Source of the DNA: a virus
Virus record (IMG/VR): IMGVR_UViG_3300025120_011362
Coordinates: 1-42,878 of that record
Direction: 5' to 3' (one strand)
DNA length: 42,878 bases
Part shown: positions 7,274 through 14,411 of the stretch, one piece after another
How the letters are laid out: each line of letters starts with the position of its first letter
Numbering within the stretch: the first letter of the stretch is position 1
The notes under the pieces: generated by a model
Database searches by the model: none
Told to the model about the DNA's origin: nothing
Seen by the model: the letters and a program-made list of their open reading frames with translations, nothing else
Made by a program: the position numbers and the translations under genes

Positions 7274-8063
7274 ATTTATTGCGGCAATGGATCACAGTGG
7301 TGGGTCAACAGGCGGCGTACTAGAACGTTACGGACAAGAATACACAGAAGAAAATAAGATGGATCTTGTACACGAAATGCGTATGCGTATGGCAAATAGT
7401 CCAGACTTTACAAGCGATAATATTTGGGCCGCAATACTTTATCAGGACACAGTCAAACGAGATATGGTTCCTTTTTTAAAACAAAAACACATCGAAGCAT
7501 TTTTAAAAGTAGACAGTGGGTGCCAAGAAGATGGAACACTAAAACAGTTTCCGCTTGATGAGATGATTGAATTTGCTAGAGAGCGTGGATGCTACGGAAC
7601 AAAGATGCGTAGCATTGTTAAAACTCCAGAAATATTAGATGCAGTGTTAGAGCAACAATTCGACTTAGCTGAAAAAATCTATGCTAGAGATCTTATACCA
7701 ATAGTAGAACCTGAAATTCCAATTGAACACGAACACAAGCAAGGATTAGAAATTGCACTGTTCAGAGGACTTGAAGAACAGTTAGATAAATTTAATGGAA
7801 AATGTATACTCAAACTTACACTTCCTGAACAGTCCAATATGTATATAGAGTTAACAAAACATAAAAATGTAAATAAAGTTGTTGGGCTCAGTGGTGGTTA
7901 CCCAACTATGGAAGCATGTCGCAGGCTTAGTGCTAATACAGATGTTACTGCAAGTTTTAGTAGAGCACTTAGTGAAGGACTGAACATAAGTCAAACAGAT
8001 GCTGAATTTAATGCTAAGATCACACAGAACATCAATATGATTGTGCAAGCTAGCAAGGCTTGA
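7266..8063 (+). CDS. fda: class I fructose-bisphosphate aldolase (S. aureus Fda type)
   Basis: This Schiff-base aldolase interconverts fructose 1,6-bisphosphate with two triose phosphates. The 265-residue barrel matches the short bacterial class I family: AMDHSGGST at residues 7-15, AFLKVDSG, GTKMRS at 111-116, PIVEPE at 145-150, LKLTLPE with the predicted Schiff-base Lys183, VVGLSGGY, and SFSRALSEGL near the end. I start at ATG 7266, inside the HAD stop; the frame is open further upstream, but that would overlap the HAD gene by about 150 bp. Together with GAPDH and PEP carboxykinase in this window it points to gluconeogenic flow. Confidence 0.93.
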   Translation: MSKFIAAMDHSGGSTGGVLERYGQEYTEENKMDLVHEMRMRMANSPDFTSDNIWAAILYQDTVKRDMVPFLKQKHIEAFLKVDSGCQEDGTLKQFPLDEMIEFARERGCYGTKMRSIVKTPEILDAVLEQQFDLAEKIYARDLIPIVEPEIPIEHEHKQGLEIALFRGLEEQLDKFNGKCILKLTLPEQSNMYIELTKHKNVNKVVGLSGGYPTMEACRRLSANTDVTASFSRALSEGLNISQTDAEFNAKITQNINMIVQASKA

Positions 8064-8088
8064 CTTACACTGATAATCAGTGTATTAT
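8060..8088 (+). promoter_or_regulatory. sigma-70-like promoter before mazG
   Basis: TTGACT at 8060-8065 and TATTAT at 8083-8088 have 17 bp spacing. They lie in the only gap between the aldolase and mazG, followed by AGAGGAA before the ATG at 8117. Confidence 0.6.
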
Positions 8089-8116
8089 ATATTATAATAT
8101 ATAAGAGGAATTAAAA

Positions 8117-8524
8117 ATGTCAAAACAAATTGATTTAAAGAAATACGAAGAATTTGTAGATGCAGTAACCAGCGAAGAAAGCAAAAACAATGATGCGTTC
8201 GTTGCTAACTGGTACAACCTAAACCAAGACGTTGATATGCCACGTCTGCTAACCGCAAGTTGTGGACTAGGTGCAGAAGCTGGTGAGTTTACTGAGATAG
8301 TTAAGAAAGCTATGTTTCAAGGTAAGCCAATGTCAGAAGATAACATCTATCATATGCAACGTGAATTGGGAGATGTAATGTGGTATTGGATGCAAGGGTG
8401 CATGGCACTAAAAATTGATCCAAATGAAGTCATTCAAATGAATATTGATAAACTTAAAGCACGTTACCCAGGTGGCGACTTTGACGCTTATTATAGTGAG
8501 AATAGAAAAGAAGGAGATATCTAA
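8117..8524 (+). CDS. mazG: MazG-family nucleotide pyrophosphohydrolase
   Basis: A 135-residue all-alpha NTP-PPase that cleaves nucleoside triphosphates to monophosphate and pyrophosphate; cyanophage MazG has been linked to dNTP control or host stress signalling. The metal-binding helices show Glu54/Glu57 (EAGEFTE) and Glu83/Asp86 (ELGDVMWYW). It is a single-domain MazG, unlike the two-domain E. coli protein. It has its own promoter and its stop overlaps the next ATG. A second MazG-like gene lies at 32.0 kb. Confidence 0.9.
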   Translation: MSKQIDLKKYEEFVDAVTSEESKNNDAFVANWYNLNQDVDMPRLLTASCGLGAEAGEFTEIVKKAMFQGKPMSEDNIYHMQRELGDVMWYWMQGCMALKIDPNEVIQMNIDKLKARYPGGDFDAYYSENRKEGDI

Positions 8525-8634
8525 TGGACTTTCTATTATGGCATGCTATTGCAATGATATCAGTAATAGCAATTAGTTTTGGCGCAGGATATTATACTGC
8601 ATCAGCAAAAAGGAATAAAAATGAATCAACTTGA
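8524..8634 (+). CDS. tiny single-span membrane protein, 36 aa
   Basis: A 36-residue peptide with one hydrophobic helix (about residues 2-25, ending GAGYYTAS) and a basic tail (AKRNKNEST). Its start overlaps the last base of the mazG stop. It is the first of three consecutive tiny membrane proteins. Function unknown; lysis-timing or membrane-modifying peptides look like this. Confidence 0.6.
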   Translation: MDFLLWHAIAMISVIAISFGAGYYTASAKRNKNEST

Positions 8635-8821
8635 AAGAGCTTTCTTTGCTAAAAAAGGAGAACGGAACATGAGCAAATATTTTAGCGTAATTTTTTGGGC
8701 AATGTTAATTGTTGCAGGTATTTTAATGTTTATAGCAACAGACCAAATGGAAAATAGGTTCGAAGAAATAGAAACAAAAGTCGATCAAATGAATATCATG
8801 TTAAAGGAAATGAGTAAATGA
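8621..8821 (+). CDS. small membrane protein with coiled-coil tail, 66 aa
   Basis: A small protein with one membrane helix (FSVIFWAMLIVAGILMFIA) followed by an amphipathic, probably coiled-coil tail (ENRFEEIETKVDQMNIMLKEM). Two starts are possible: ATG 8621 (AAGGA upstream, 66 residues) or ATG 8669 (AGGAG upstream, 50 residues), the latter beginning just before the membrane helix. It overlaps the next tiny gene by ATGA. Function unknown. Confidence 0.65.
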   Translation: MNQLERAFFAKKGERNMSKYFSVIFWAMLIVAGILMFIATDQMENRFEEIETKVDQMNIMLKEMSK

Positions 8822-8889
8822 ATCCAATAGTAGTAACCTTTATTGTAGCGTTATTCGCTACTGTATTAGTATTGGCAGTACAGACGTAA
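8818..8889 (+). CDS. tiny hydrophobic peptide, 23 aa
   Basis: A 23-residue, almost wholly hydrophobic peptide (MNPIVVTFIVALFATVLVLA, then VQT). It starts by ATGA overlap with the preceding gene and ends at TAA 8887-8889. The coupling and the clean membrane-helix composition argue for a real product, but a peptide this short could occur by chance. Confidence 0.45.
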   Translation: MNPIVVTFIVALFATVLVLAVQT

Positions 8890-8896
8890 ATATACA

Positions 8897-8943
8897 TGAG
8901 TCAACAACAACAACTCACATGCGAGCGACGGGGTAAAGCCGTC
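8897..8943 (+). promoter_or_regulatory. two consecutive hairpins in the leader of the PiT-like gene
   Basis: The 74-bp gap before the permease gene holds two possible RNA hairpins. TGAGT (8897-8901) pairs with ACTCA (8913-8917) around a CAA-rich loop, and GACGG (8927-8931) pairs with CCGTC (8939-8943) around a 7-base loop. The ribosome site AGGAG follows at about 8951. A 26-codon frame from ATG 8896 also crosses this region, so the bases could instead encode a leader peptide. Confidence 0.4.
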
Positions 8944-8963
8944 AAGTATAGGAGAAATTATAT

Positions 8964-9923
8964 ATGGACGCATTAACACTGTGGATGTTTGTGGGATTTT
9001 TATTCGCCGGATATTCAGTAATAGCAAACGATAGTGTACAAACGTTGGGTACATGGATCGCATCAAACAACGAAAAATTTAATTGGAAAGTTATGTGGGG
9101 AGCGGCATCAGCAGTTCTCCTTTATACTTTGTGGTATGGTTGGTATATGAACGGAGGTGACATCAGTTACGGTCGTTTGAATAAAATACCATTCCAAGAA
9201 ATACAATGGTATCACGCAATGGCACCTGCACTCTTGTTAGCATTAACAAGAATAGGTGTACCAGTTAGTACTAGTTTCCTAGTGCTGAGTGCATTTGCCA
9301 GTACATTTGTATTAGAGAAGATGCTTGTAAAAAGCATGATGGGATATGCAGTAGCGGCAGTTGCGGCATATGTTATTTGGTTAGTAGTCAGCAAATTGCT
9401 AGACGAAGCAAAGCCGGTAAAAGAACAACACAAAAACTATTGGCGTATTGCACAATGGTTTACAACAGGCTTCTTATGGTTCACTTGGTTATCACATGAC
9501 ATGGCAAACATTGCTGTGTTCTTGCCAAGAGAAATACCATGGGACCTAATGGTTCTAATCAGTGCAATGTTTGTATTTGGATTAGGATACATGTTCCGTG
9601 AAGGTGGAGGTAAGATACAAAAGATTGTGTTAGAAAAACACAACACAAGATATGTGCGTAGTGCTACAATCATTGACTGTGTTTATTTTGTAATCTTGTT
9701 CTTCTTTAAAGAACTAAATGATATACCAATGTCAACAACCTGGGTATTCGTAGGACTACTATGTGGACGAGAACTTGCTATGGCAACTGTCACTGGCAAG
9801 GAAAAGTTTAAAACAGTATTTCCTTTGATTACCAAAGACTTTATTAAGATGATGATAGGATTGGGTGCGTCAGTAGGCGTTGTACTTGCTATCCATTATA
9901 TTATAGTCCCTAACGGATTATAA
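8964..9923 (+). CDS. multi-span membrane protein, PiT/PHO4 phosphate-transporter-like
   Basis: A 319-residue inner-membrane protein with about eight hydrophobic spans. Two sites, ANDSVQTLGTWIASN (residues about 21-35) and SHDMANIAVFLPR (about 178-190), resemble the duplicated GANDVANAVGT-type signatures of PiT (PHO4) sodium or proton/phosphate transporters. They are separated by an Arg/Lys-rich cytoplasmic loop, as in PiT duplications. Family assignment is by motif resemblance only. A PsiE-like protein and PhoH elsewhere in the window fit a phosphate theme. Confidence 0.5.
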   Translation: MDALTLWMFVGFLFAGYSVIANDSVQTLGTWIASNNEKFNWKVMWGAASAVLLYTLWYGWYMNGGDISYGRLNKIPFQEIQWYHAMAPALLLALTRIGVPVSTSFLVLSAFASTFVLEKMLVKSMMGYAVAAVAAYVIWLVVSKLLDEAKPVKEQHKNYWRIAQWFTTGFLWFTWLSHDMANIAVFLPREIPWDLMVLISAMFVFGLGYMFREGGGKIQKIVLEKHNTRYVRSATIIDCVYFVILFFFKELNDIPMSTTWVFVGLLCGRELAMATVTGKEKFKTVFPLITKDFIKMMIGLGASVGVVLAIHYIIVPNGL

Positions 9924-9956
9924 TATGAGTTTGCTGTTGACTCACTAAGTAATAAT

Positions 9957-11060
9957 ATGGGCAAGTATGATTGTATCCTACCTTGGAATCATGTCAGAGT
10001 ATGGCAAACAGGCAAAGCATGGCCCTGTTGTCAATGGGTAGGCGAAGCACCAAACGACATGGATGTAAACAATGGTGATGTAATGAATCATCCATTGATG
10101 GTTGATATCCGAAATCGAATGTTAGAAGATAAACCTGTAAAAGGTTGTAGTCGTTGTTATAGACTAGAACGTGAAACAGGAACCAGTATGAGATTAGATG
10201 TCAACACTGGTATATTTGGAGGTATAGGACAAGATGTAGATAGAATGGTTCCTGTACACAAAGACAGTGAACCTAAACTGCGTTATTTAGAATTAAGTTT
10301 AAGCAATGCATGTAATAACAGTTGTAGAATGTGTGGACCAGCACTAAGCACACATTGGTATAAAGATGCAAAAGCATTAGGAATGGCAATACCCAAAGGT
10401 ATACAATACAATCCATTAAACAAAACTGATCTAAGCAACTTACGTTTTTTAAAATTACTAGGTGGTGAACCTCTACTACATCCAAAAGAAATTATAGATA
10501 TTTTAGATCGTTGTGATTTACCTAAACTCAATCTTATGTTAATCACAAATACTACAATGAGACCAACTGAAGAAATCATTGAAAGGTTTAAGAAACTTAA
10601 CAAACTTACTGTAACATTGAGCATCGATGCATATGGACCATTGAATGAGTTTTTAAGAACTGGTAGTCATTGGGAAGAAGTTAAAGAAAACTTGCATTGG
10701 TTTAGCGAACAAGATTGGTGTAAACTTACAGTGCATGGTGTAATTACTTTATACAATGTAAACTGTTTTATGAAGTTGCATAACTACTGTAGAGAACTAG
10801 GTGTATTTGCAAACTTTATGGTAGTAGAAGGTCCTGAATATATGCGTCCAAGACATTTACCAAAACAAGTTAAACAATGTTTACTTGAACAGTATGAACA
10901 CGAAGAGAAACTTTCGTTTGTTAAAGATACAATATACGAACTAAATCAACCAGGGCAATGGAAAACTTTCAGAACAGAAGATAGTAGAATGAATAAAGTT
11001 AGAAAAGAACGTTTTGAAGATTATAATTTAGAGCTAGCTGAAATGATTAGCTTGACATAG
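9957..11060 (+). CDS. twitch-type radical SAM protein
   Basis: A 367-residue radical SAM enzyme. The [4Fe-4S] site is CNNSCRMC with Cys119, Cys123 and Cys126, followed by the SAM-site KLLGGEPLLHP. An N-terminal cysteine-rich part (Cys6, Cys24, Cys25, Cys64, Cys67; WPCCQW, GCSRCYRLE) may hold an auxiliary cluster, in line with SPASM/twitch-type proteins common in marine T4-like phages. The substrate is unknown. The ATG at 9957 has no clear ribosome site. The phage ferredoxin and Fe-S carriers are possible support proteins. Confidence 0.88.
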   Translation: MGKYDCILPWNHVRVWQTGKAWPCCQWVGEAPNDMDVNNGDVMNHPLMVDIRNRMLEDKPVKGCSRCYRLERETGTSMRLDVNTGIFGGIGQDVDRMVPVHKDSEPKLRYLELSLSNACNNSCRMCGPALSTHWYKDAKALGMAIPKGIQYNPLNKTDLSNLRFLKLLGGEPLLHPKEIIDILDRCDLPKLNLMLITNTTMRPTEEIIERFKKLNKLTVTLSIDAYGPLNEFLRTGSHWEEVKENLHWFSEQDWCKLTVHGVITLYNVNCFMKLHNYCRELGVFANFMVVEGPEYMRPRHLPKQVKQCLLEQYEHEEKLSFVKDTIYELNQPGQWKTFRTEDSRMNKVRKERFEDYNLELAEMISLT

Positions 11061-11080
11061 CAATTTTATTATGTTAATAT
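11052..11080 (+). promoter_or_regulatory. sigma-70-like promoter
   Basis: TTGACA at 11052-11057 and TAATAT at 11075-11080 are spaced by 17 bp, overlapping the end of the radical SAM gene. AGGAG follows, then the ATG at 11090, giving a very short leader. Confidence 0.65.
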
Positions 11081-11089
11081 AGGAGTATT

Positions 11090-11344
11090 ATGTTTTTAAA
11101 TGTAGAAAATTTATCAGTTGATCAGTTACTTGAGAAACAAATAGAAATCCGTAAAAAAATAAGCCAAGCACAAAGCATGGGTATGATGGGTCCAGTGGGC
11201 CAATTACAAAATATGTTGGAACAACTAAGCATTGAAATTAGTAGAAAAAGTCAAATGCAAGTTGTAGAACGTGACAGAGAACGCAGAATAGAAGAAGGCA
11301 AAGATCCTGAAGATGACATTCTAAATATCGGAGAGATAGAATAG
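11090..11344 (+). CDS. small coiled-coil protein, 84 aa
   Basis: An 84-residue, largely helical and charged protein (DQLLEKQIEIRKKISQAQ; QLQNMLEQLSIEISRKSQ) with a Met/Gly-rich break (SMGMMGPVG) between the two predicted helices. Its own promoter and AGGAG site precede the ATG at 11090. It ends in an acidic tail. The CHCC zinc-finger frame starts at its stop codon. No function recognised. Confidence 0.7.
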   Translation: MFLNVENLSVDQLLEKQIEIRKKISQAQSMGMMGPVGQLQNMLEQLSIEISRKSQMQVVERDRERRIEEGKDPEDDILNIGEIE

Positions 11345-11538
11345 AAGAGCATAGTCAAAGGGTTGACGGATTCAATGAAGTTGTTGTATACTGTGATAGC
11401 AATAGAACTTGGTGTATGGGCGAACAAATGGATCATCCTAAAGTGTACTACACAATACCAGATGGCGGAGAAGCTATATGTGGTTACTGTGATATAAAGT
11501 TTAGATTAAAAAAAGATGAAGATAAATTCAATGAATGA
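11341..11538 (+). CDS. CHCC zinc-finger protein without a standard start codon
   Basis: A 65-codon open frame encodes a clear CHCC zinc-finger pattern: VVVYCDSNRTWCMG, DHPKVYYTI, then AICGYCDIKFR, as in NDUFS6-like zinc-finger proteins. No ATG, GTG or TTG lies upstream of the first cysteine in this frame; the first in-frame ATG falls after Cys codons. An ATA at 11341 overlaps the preceding TAG stop (ATAG) and has GGAGAG at 11330-11335, so an ATA start, a -1 frameshift from the previous gene, or a sequence error are the options. The protein pattern is convincing; its start is unresolved. Confidence 0.6.
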   Translation: MEEHSQRVDGFNEVVVYCDSNRTWCMGEQMDHPKVYYTIPDGGEAICGYCDIKFRLKKDEDKFNE

Positions 11539-12022
11539 AATAGTAGTAAACGAAGATGATCTTGTTGAAGGATTGTTACGAAGTAAGCAAGCAAAATACA
11601 TTGTAACAAAAGAAACAGATAAGATTGATACATACAATCATTTCTGTAGCTTGTTTAAATTTAACGACCATATAGATTACGAAACACCTGCTGATAGTAG
11701 TGATAAGTACACATACAGTGATGTAAATAATTGGCATATGCCAGAAGAATACAAACAATTAAATATTACGGATTATATTTTGAACCTATGTCCAAAACAA
11801 AACACTGATAGGTGTATAGCTGAACTTGAGGAATTTAAACAACGTGGAATGTTACCTATGTTAAAATTTTTAGTATATATGGTCACTACACTGAAAGACA
11901 ACAATATCATGTGGGGTGTTGGAAGAGGGTCAAGTGTTTCAAGTTACATACTATATCTAATTGGAGTACATAAAATTGACAGTATTAAATATAATTTGGA
12001 CTATAAGGAATTTTTAAGATGA
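11516..12022 (+). CDS. DnaE (Pol III alpha)-like fragment
   Basis: A 168-residue protein whose C-terminal part, IMWGVGRGSSVSSYILYLIG then IDSIKYNLDYKEFLR (about residues 131-168), matches the nucleotide-binding GRGS block of bacterial DNA polymerase III alpha (GRGSxAGSLVAYxLGI...DPLKYxLLFERF). The rest of DnaE (PHP, catalytic aspartates, fingers) is absent, so it cannot be a polymerase by itself. It may be a repurposed domain, a decoy for the host replisome, or a remnant; the intact frame and coupling (ATGA) favour function. A start at 11531 is an alternative. Confidence 0.65.
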   Translation: MKINSMNEIVVNEDDLVEGLLRSKQAKYIVTKETDKIDTYNHFCSLFKFNDHIDYETPADSSDKYTYSDVNNWHMPEEYKQLNITDYILNLCPKQNTDRCIAELEEFKQRGMLPMLKFLVYMVTTLKDNNIMWGVGRGSSVSSYILYLIGVHKIDSIKYNLDYKEFLR

Positions 12023-12456
12023 GAAATACCAAGACAGCAAGAGGTTCAGTTATTGATATGTCGGCACTAGCGGCTCAACATGAAACTACTAGAGCAGTAA
12101 GTAATGTATCAATGAACGGACGTGGTGATAGATTAAACCAAGATGGAAGCATAAAAGTAAGTGCAGAAGATATTGCAGTTGCACATCAAAATATGCAAGT
12201 GCCACCTGAACAACAGCCTATTAGTAATCCTAAACCCATCCAAGCAAAAGCAAAATCACCTGAACCAAAACAAAAAGAGAAAAAGAAAACAGCAACAGTT
12301 CAAGATGTAGAAGTACCTAATCTTGAAGAGCAGTTCAGCCAAGAACCTGAAGCAATAAGTAAGATTACCAGAACCAGAGACGATGGTACTAAATTCGTAG
12401 AAATCGAATATGACGATGGTAGCATCGAGACTGTAGAAATCGCAGGGGAAGAATGA
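12019..12456 (+). CDS. disordered conserved phage protein, 145 aa
   Basis: A 145-residue protein with a conserved-looking N terminus (RNTKTARGSVIDMSALAAQH, then AVSNVSMNGRGD), a Pro/Gln/Lys-rich, probably disordered middle (residues about 70-95) and an acidic beta-hairpin-like C terminus (DDGTKFVEIEYDDGSIETVEI). I recall proteins with a similar N terminus as conserved hypotheticals in T4-like cyanophages. Both ends overlap neighbours by ATGA. Function unknown. Confidence 0.7.
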   Translation: MRNTKTARGSVIDMSALAAQHETTRAVSNVSMNGRGDRLNQDGSIKVSAEDIAVAHQNMQVPPEQQPISNPKPIQAKAKSPEPKQKEKKKTATVQDVEVPNLEEQFSQEPEAISKITRTRDDGTKFVEIEYDDGSIETVEIAGEE

Positions 12457-13652
12457 CTAACATAAGCATTACTACACATCCTACAGGCAGGTCACCTGAA
12501 AACAAATACTTTTTTGGCAAACAAGCTGAACAATTAGATTTAACCAGACCCAAGTTTAATAAAATAGGTAAAGAAGAAGACTTCAACGATTTCTTAACTT
12601 TACTAACACAGCAACAAAATTATTTAGAACCTATGAACTTTGAAACAGTAGGCACTAACTTTACACTGCATACAAATGATGAACGACACAAACAGTTTGT
12701 TTGGAATATGTTTAAGGTTACTGCTGAAGATCAAGAAGGTGATTGGACAATATATCACAACACCAGCATCAAAATGGAACCCAAAATATATGTACACCTT
12801 GATAGGAAACTACTATTAATTGGAGGTACAACATTTTTAGGCGAGATCAAAAAGGGTGTATTTGGTATAGTTAGTTTTGAGTTACCCAAGTTTGATAGAC
12901 TACCTATGCATTGTGGAGCATTTACATATCGTAAAACAACTAACCTAATGTTTGGATTAAGTGGTACAGGCAAGACTACATTGTCAAGTGATCCTGAATA
13001 CAAACTTATTAGTGATGATGAAGTTGTTTGGAGCAACATGGGTATTAGAATGATTGAAACAGGTTGTTATGCAAAAAGCGAAGGCTTGACACCTGAGACA
13101 CATCCTACTATTTTTAGTGCAGTAGAAGAAGCAAGACGCAGAGACACACTAGTAGAAGAAAATCCTGAAGCGGCAAATGCAAGATTAAGTTATCCTATTA
13201 GTTGTGTAGAAAATGCTTATCACAAACGCAGTAATTTTGACCACGCAAATAATATATTCTTTTTAACAATGGATGCAGAAGGTGTATTTCCTGCTATCAG
13301 TAGAATAAGTGGTAAGGCAGTTAGACGCTTTTTTGAAACAGGATATACCAGTGTAATGCCAGGTACAGAGTCAGGCGTAACAGAAATACAACGCACATTT
13401 AGTCCTTGTTACGGATCACCTTTTATGCCTAGAGCAGTTAGCACATACAGTGACATGCTGATGGACAAAGTTGAACAACATGGCAGTAACGTATTTTTAG
13501 TAAACACAGGAATGAATCCAGAATCCGGAGAACGTTTCGCATTAGACTTTACTAGGAACACAATTAAGCAAGCAATACTAACAGAGTATCCAATGAGAGA
13601 TACAAGCGAACAAGTTTTACAAACACTCGAACAAATCATAGAAGGAGTATAG
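12453..13652 (+). CDS. pckA: compact ATP-type phosphoenolpyruvate carboxykinase
   Basis: PEPCK converts oxaloacetate and ATP to PEP, ADP and CO2, the entry step of gluconeogenesis. The active-site series is complete: Arg13 (TGRSPENK), Lys133/134 (GEIKKGVF), His153 (LPMHCGAF), P-loop GLSGTGKTTLS at 168-178, Asp188/Asp189 (LISDDEVVW), CYAK, Arg244 (ARLSYPI), DAEGVFPAISR and the FLVNTGM adenine side. At 399 residues it is far shorter than the usual 520-540: both the N-terminal segment before the Arg13 region and roughly the last 80 residues are missing. It is coupled by ATGA and followed after one base by the GroES-like gene. Confidence 0.9.
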   Translation: MTNISITTHPTGRSPENKYFFGKQAEQLDLTRPKFNKIGKEEDFNDFLTLLTQQQNYLEPMNFETVGTNFTLHTNDERHKQFVWNMFKVTAEDQEGDWTIYHNTSIKMEPKIYVHLDRKLLLIGGTTFLGEIKKGVFGIVSFELPKFDRLPMHCGAFTYRKTTNLMFGLSGTGKTTLSSDPEYKLISDDEVVWSNMGIRMIETGCYAKSEGLTPETHPTIFSAVEEARRRDTLVEENPEAANARLSYPISCVENAYHKRSNFDHANNIFFLTMDAEGVFPAISRISGKAVRRFFETGYTSVMPGTESGVTEIQRTFSPCYGSPFMPRAVSTYSDMLMDKVEQHGSNVFLVNTGMNPESGERFALDFTRNTIKQAILTEYPMRDTSEQVLQTLEQIIEGV

Positions 13653-13653
13653 T

Positions 13654-14010
13654 ATGAAAAACATTAGAGCAGTTAAACACAGTGTATTAGCATTTTTTAT
13701 AAATCCGCCAGGCGAAGGCAAAACCAAAGGTGGTATCATTACACTAGACGATGATGGCACCCAAGGCGGAATCAAAACAAGATTCTTCGAAGTACATGAT
13801 GTTGGTAGCGATAACGAAGTAACCAACGATGTTAAAGCAGGTGACTTTATTGCAGTTCCACACGGACGGTGGAGTAGAGGATTTGATGTAGATCATCCTG
13901 AGAAGAAAAAACTGTATGCAATAGACCCAAAAGATATTATGGGTATATGGGACGGACCAAGAGAAGTACTAGAAATGAGTACAACAGTTGCTACAGCGAA
14001 ATATGAATAA
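13654..14010 (+). CDS. GroES/gp31-like co-chaperonin
   Basis: A 118-residue protein with a GroES-like layout: a beta strand IRAVKHSVLAFFI, a mobile-loop-like segment (GEGKTKGGIITLDDDGTQGG, residues about 21-40), then VHDVGSDNEVTNDVKAGDFI, matching the conserved VVxVG...VKxGD core, and a C-terminal strand DPKDIMGIWD. T4-like phages replace host GroES with gp31 for capsid folding, and this is its likely counterpart. Similarity is by pattern, so the call is moderately firm. A DnaJ and a ClpA-type gene occur at 36.8 and 37.6 kb. Confidence 0.7.
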   Translation: MKNIRAVKHSVLAFFINPPGEGKTKGGIITLDDDGTQGGIKTRFFEVHDVGSDNEVTNDVKAGDFIAVPHGRWSRGFDVDHPEKKKLYAIDPKDIMGIWDGPREVLEMSTTVATAKYE

Positions 14011-14013
14011 GCC

Positions 14014-14241
14014 ATGGGCATTGTAATAGATTTTCACAGTGACGTCGAGTACAAGGTATTATTCAGTTTACCTCAAGACAAAGTTTTACCTATTAGGAAA
14101 ACATGTAACGACGACTTTGAAATCTTAATAACAGGATCTCACGGATCAGCAGTTATACAAGGCTTGGGAAGAACTGGAGCATCTGGCAGGATAAAAAAGA
14201 TTTTCCCAACATGCGAAATCGTAGAAGTACAAAGATTGTAG
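14014..14241 (+). CDS. hypothetical protein, 75 aa
   Basis: A 75-residue, mixed-charge soluble protein with no recognised domain. It contains a Gly-rich segment (TGSHGSAVIQGLGRTGASGR) flanked by predicted strands. The ATG at 14014 has no clear ribosome site; it is placed 3 bp after the GroES-like stop, so re-initiation is plausible. A short zinc-ribbon gene follows directly. Confidence 0.6.
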   Translation: MGIVIDFHSDVEYKVLFSLPQDKVLPIRKTCNDDFEILITGSHGSAVIQGLGRTGASGRIKKIFPTCEIVEVQRL

Positions 14242-14243
14242 AA

Positions 14244-14411
14244 ATGTTTACCGCACACTTAGAATATATCTATCATATAACATGTTCTAAGTGCAAAGCC
14301 TACTTTACCTATGCAACAATGAATAGCAAAGAGTGCATAGATAGAGGTCCTTGGTTTTGTCCTCGATGTGGTGCAAAAGGTTCAATTAAAATCGAAAAAG
14401 AAGAGATCTAA
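14244..14411 (+). CDS. small zinc-ribbon protein
   Basis: A 55-residue protein with two CxxC knuckles, CSKC and CPRC, about 30 residues apart, which together form a probable structural zinc ribbon. I start at ATG 14244, two bases after the preceding stop; ATG 14211 in the same frame would add 11 residues and overlap the upstream gene by 31 bp. Zinc ribbons of this size often bind nucleic acid or transcription factors, but no family is recognised. Confidence 0.65.
   Translation: MFTAHLEYIYHITCSKCKAYFTYATMNSKECIDRGPWFCPRCGAKGSIKIEKEEI

Noticed and set aside
9937-9958. TTGACT with TAATAT before the radical SAM gene as a promoter.
   Set aside because: Spacing is only 10 bp, too short for sigma-70.
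11363-11392. TTGACG (11363-11368) and TATACT (11387-11392) as another promoter.
   Set aside because: Spacing is 18 bp, the -35 has a mismatch and the site lies inside the CHCC coding frame; it may be chance, though the GGTTGAC context is shared.
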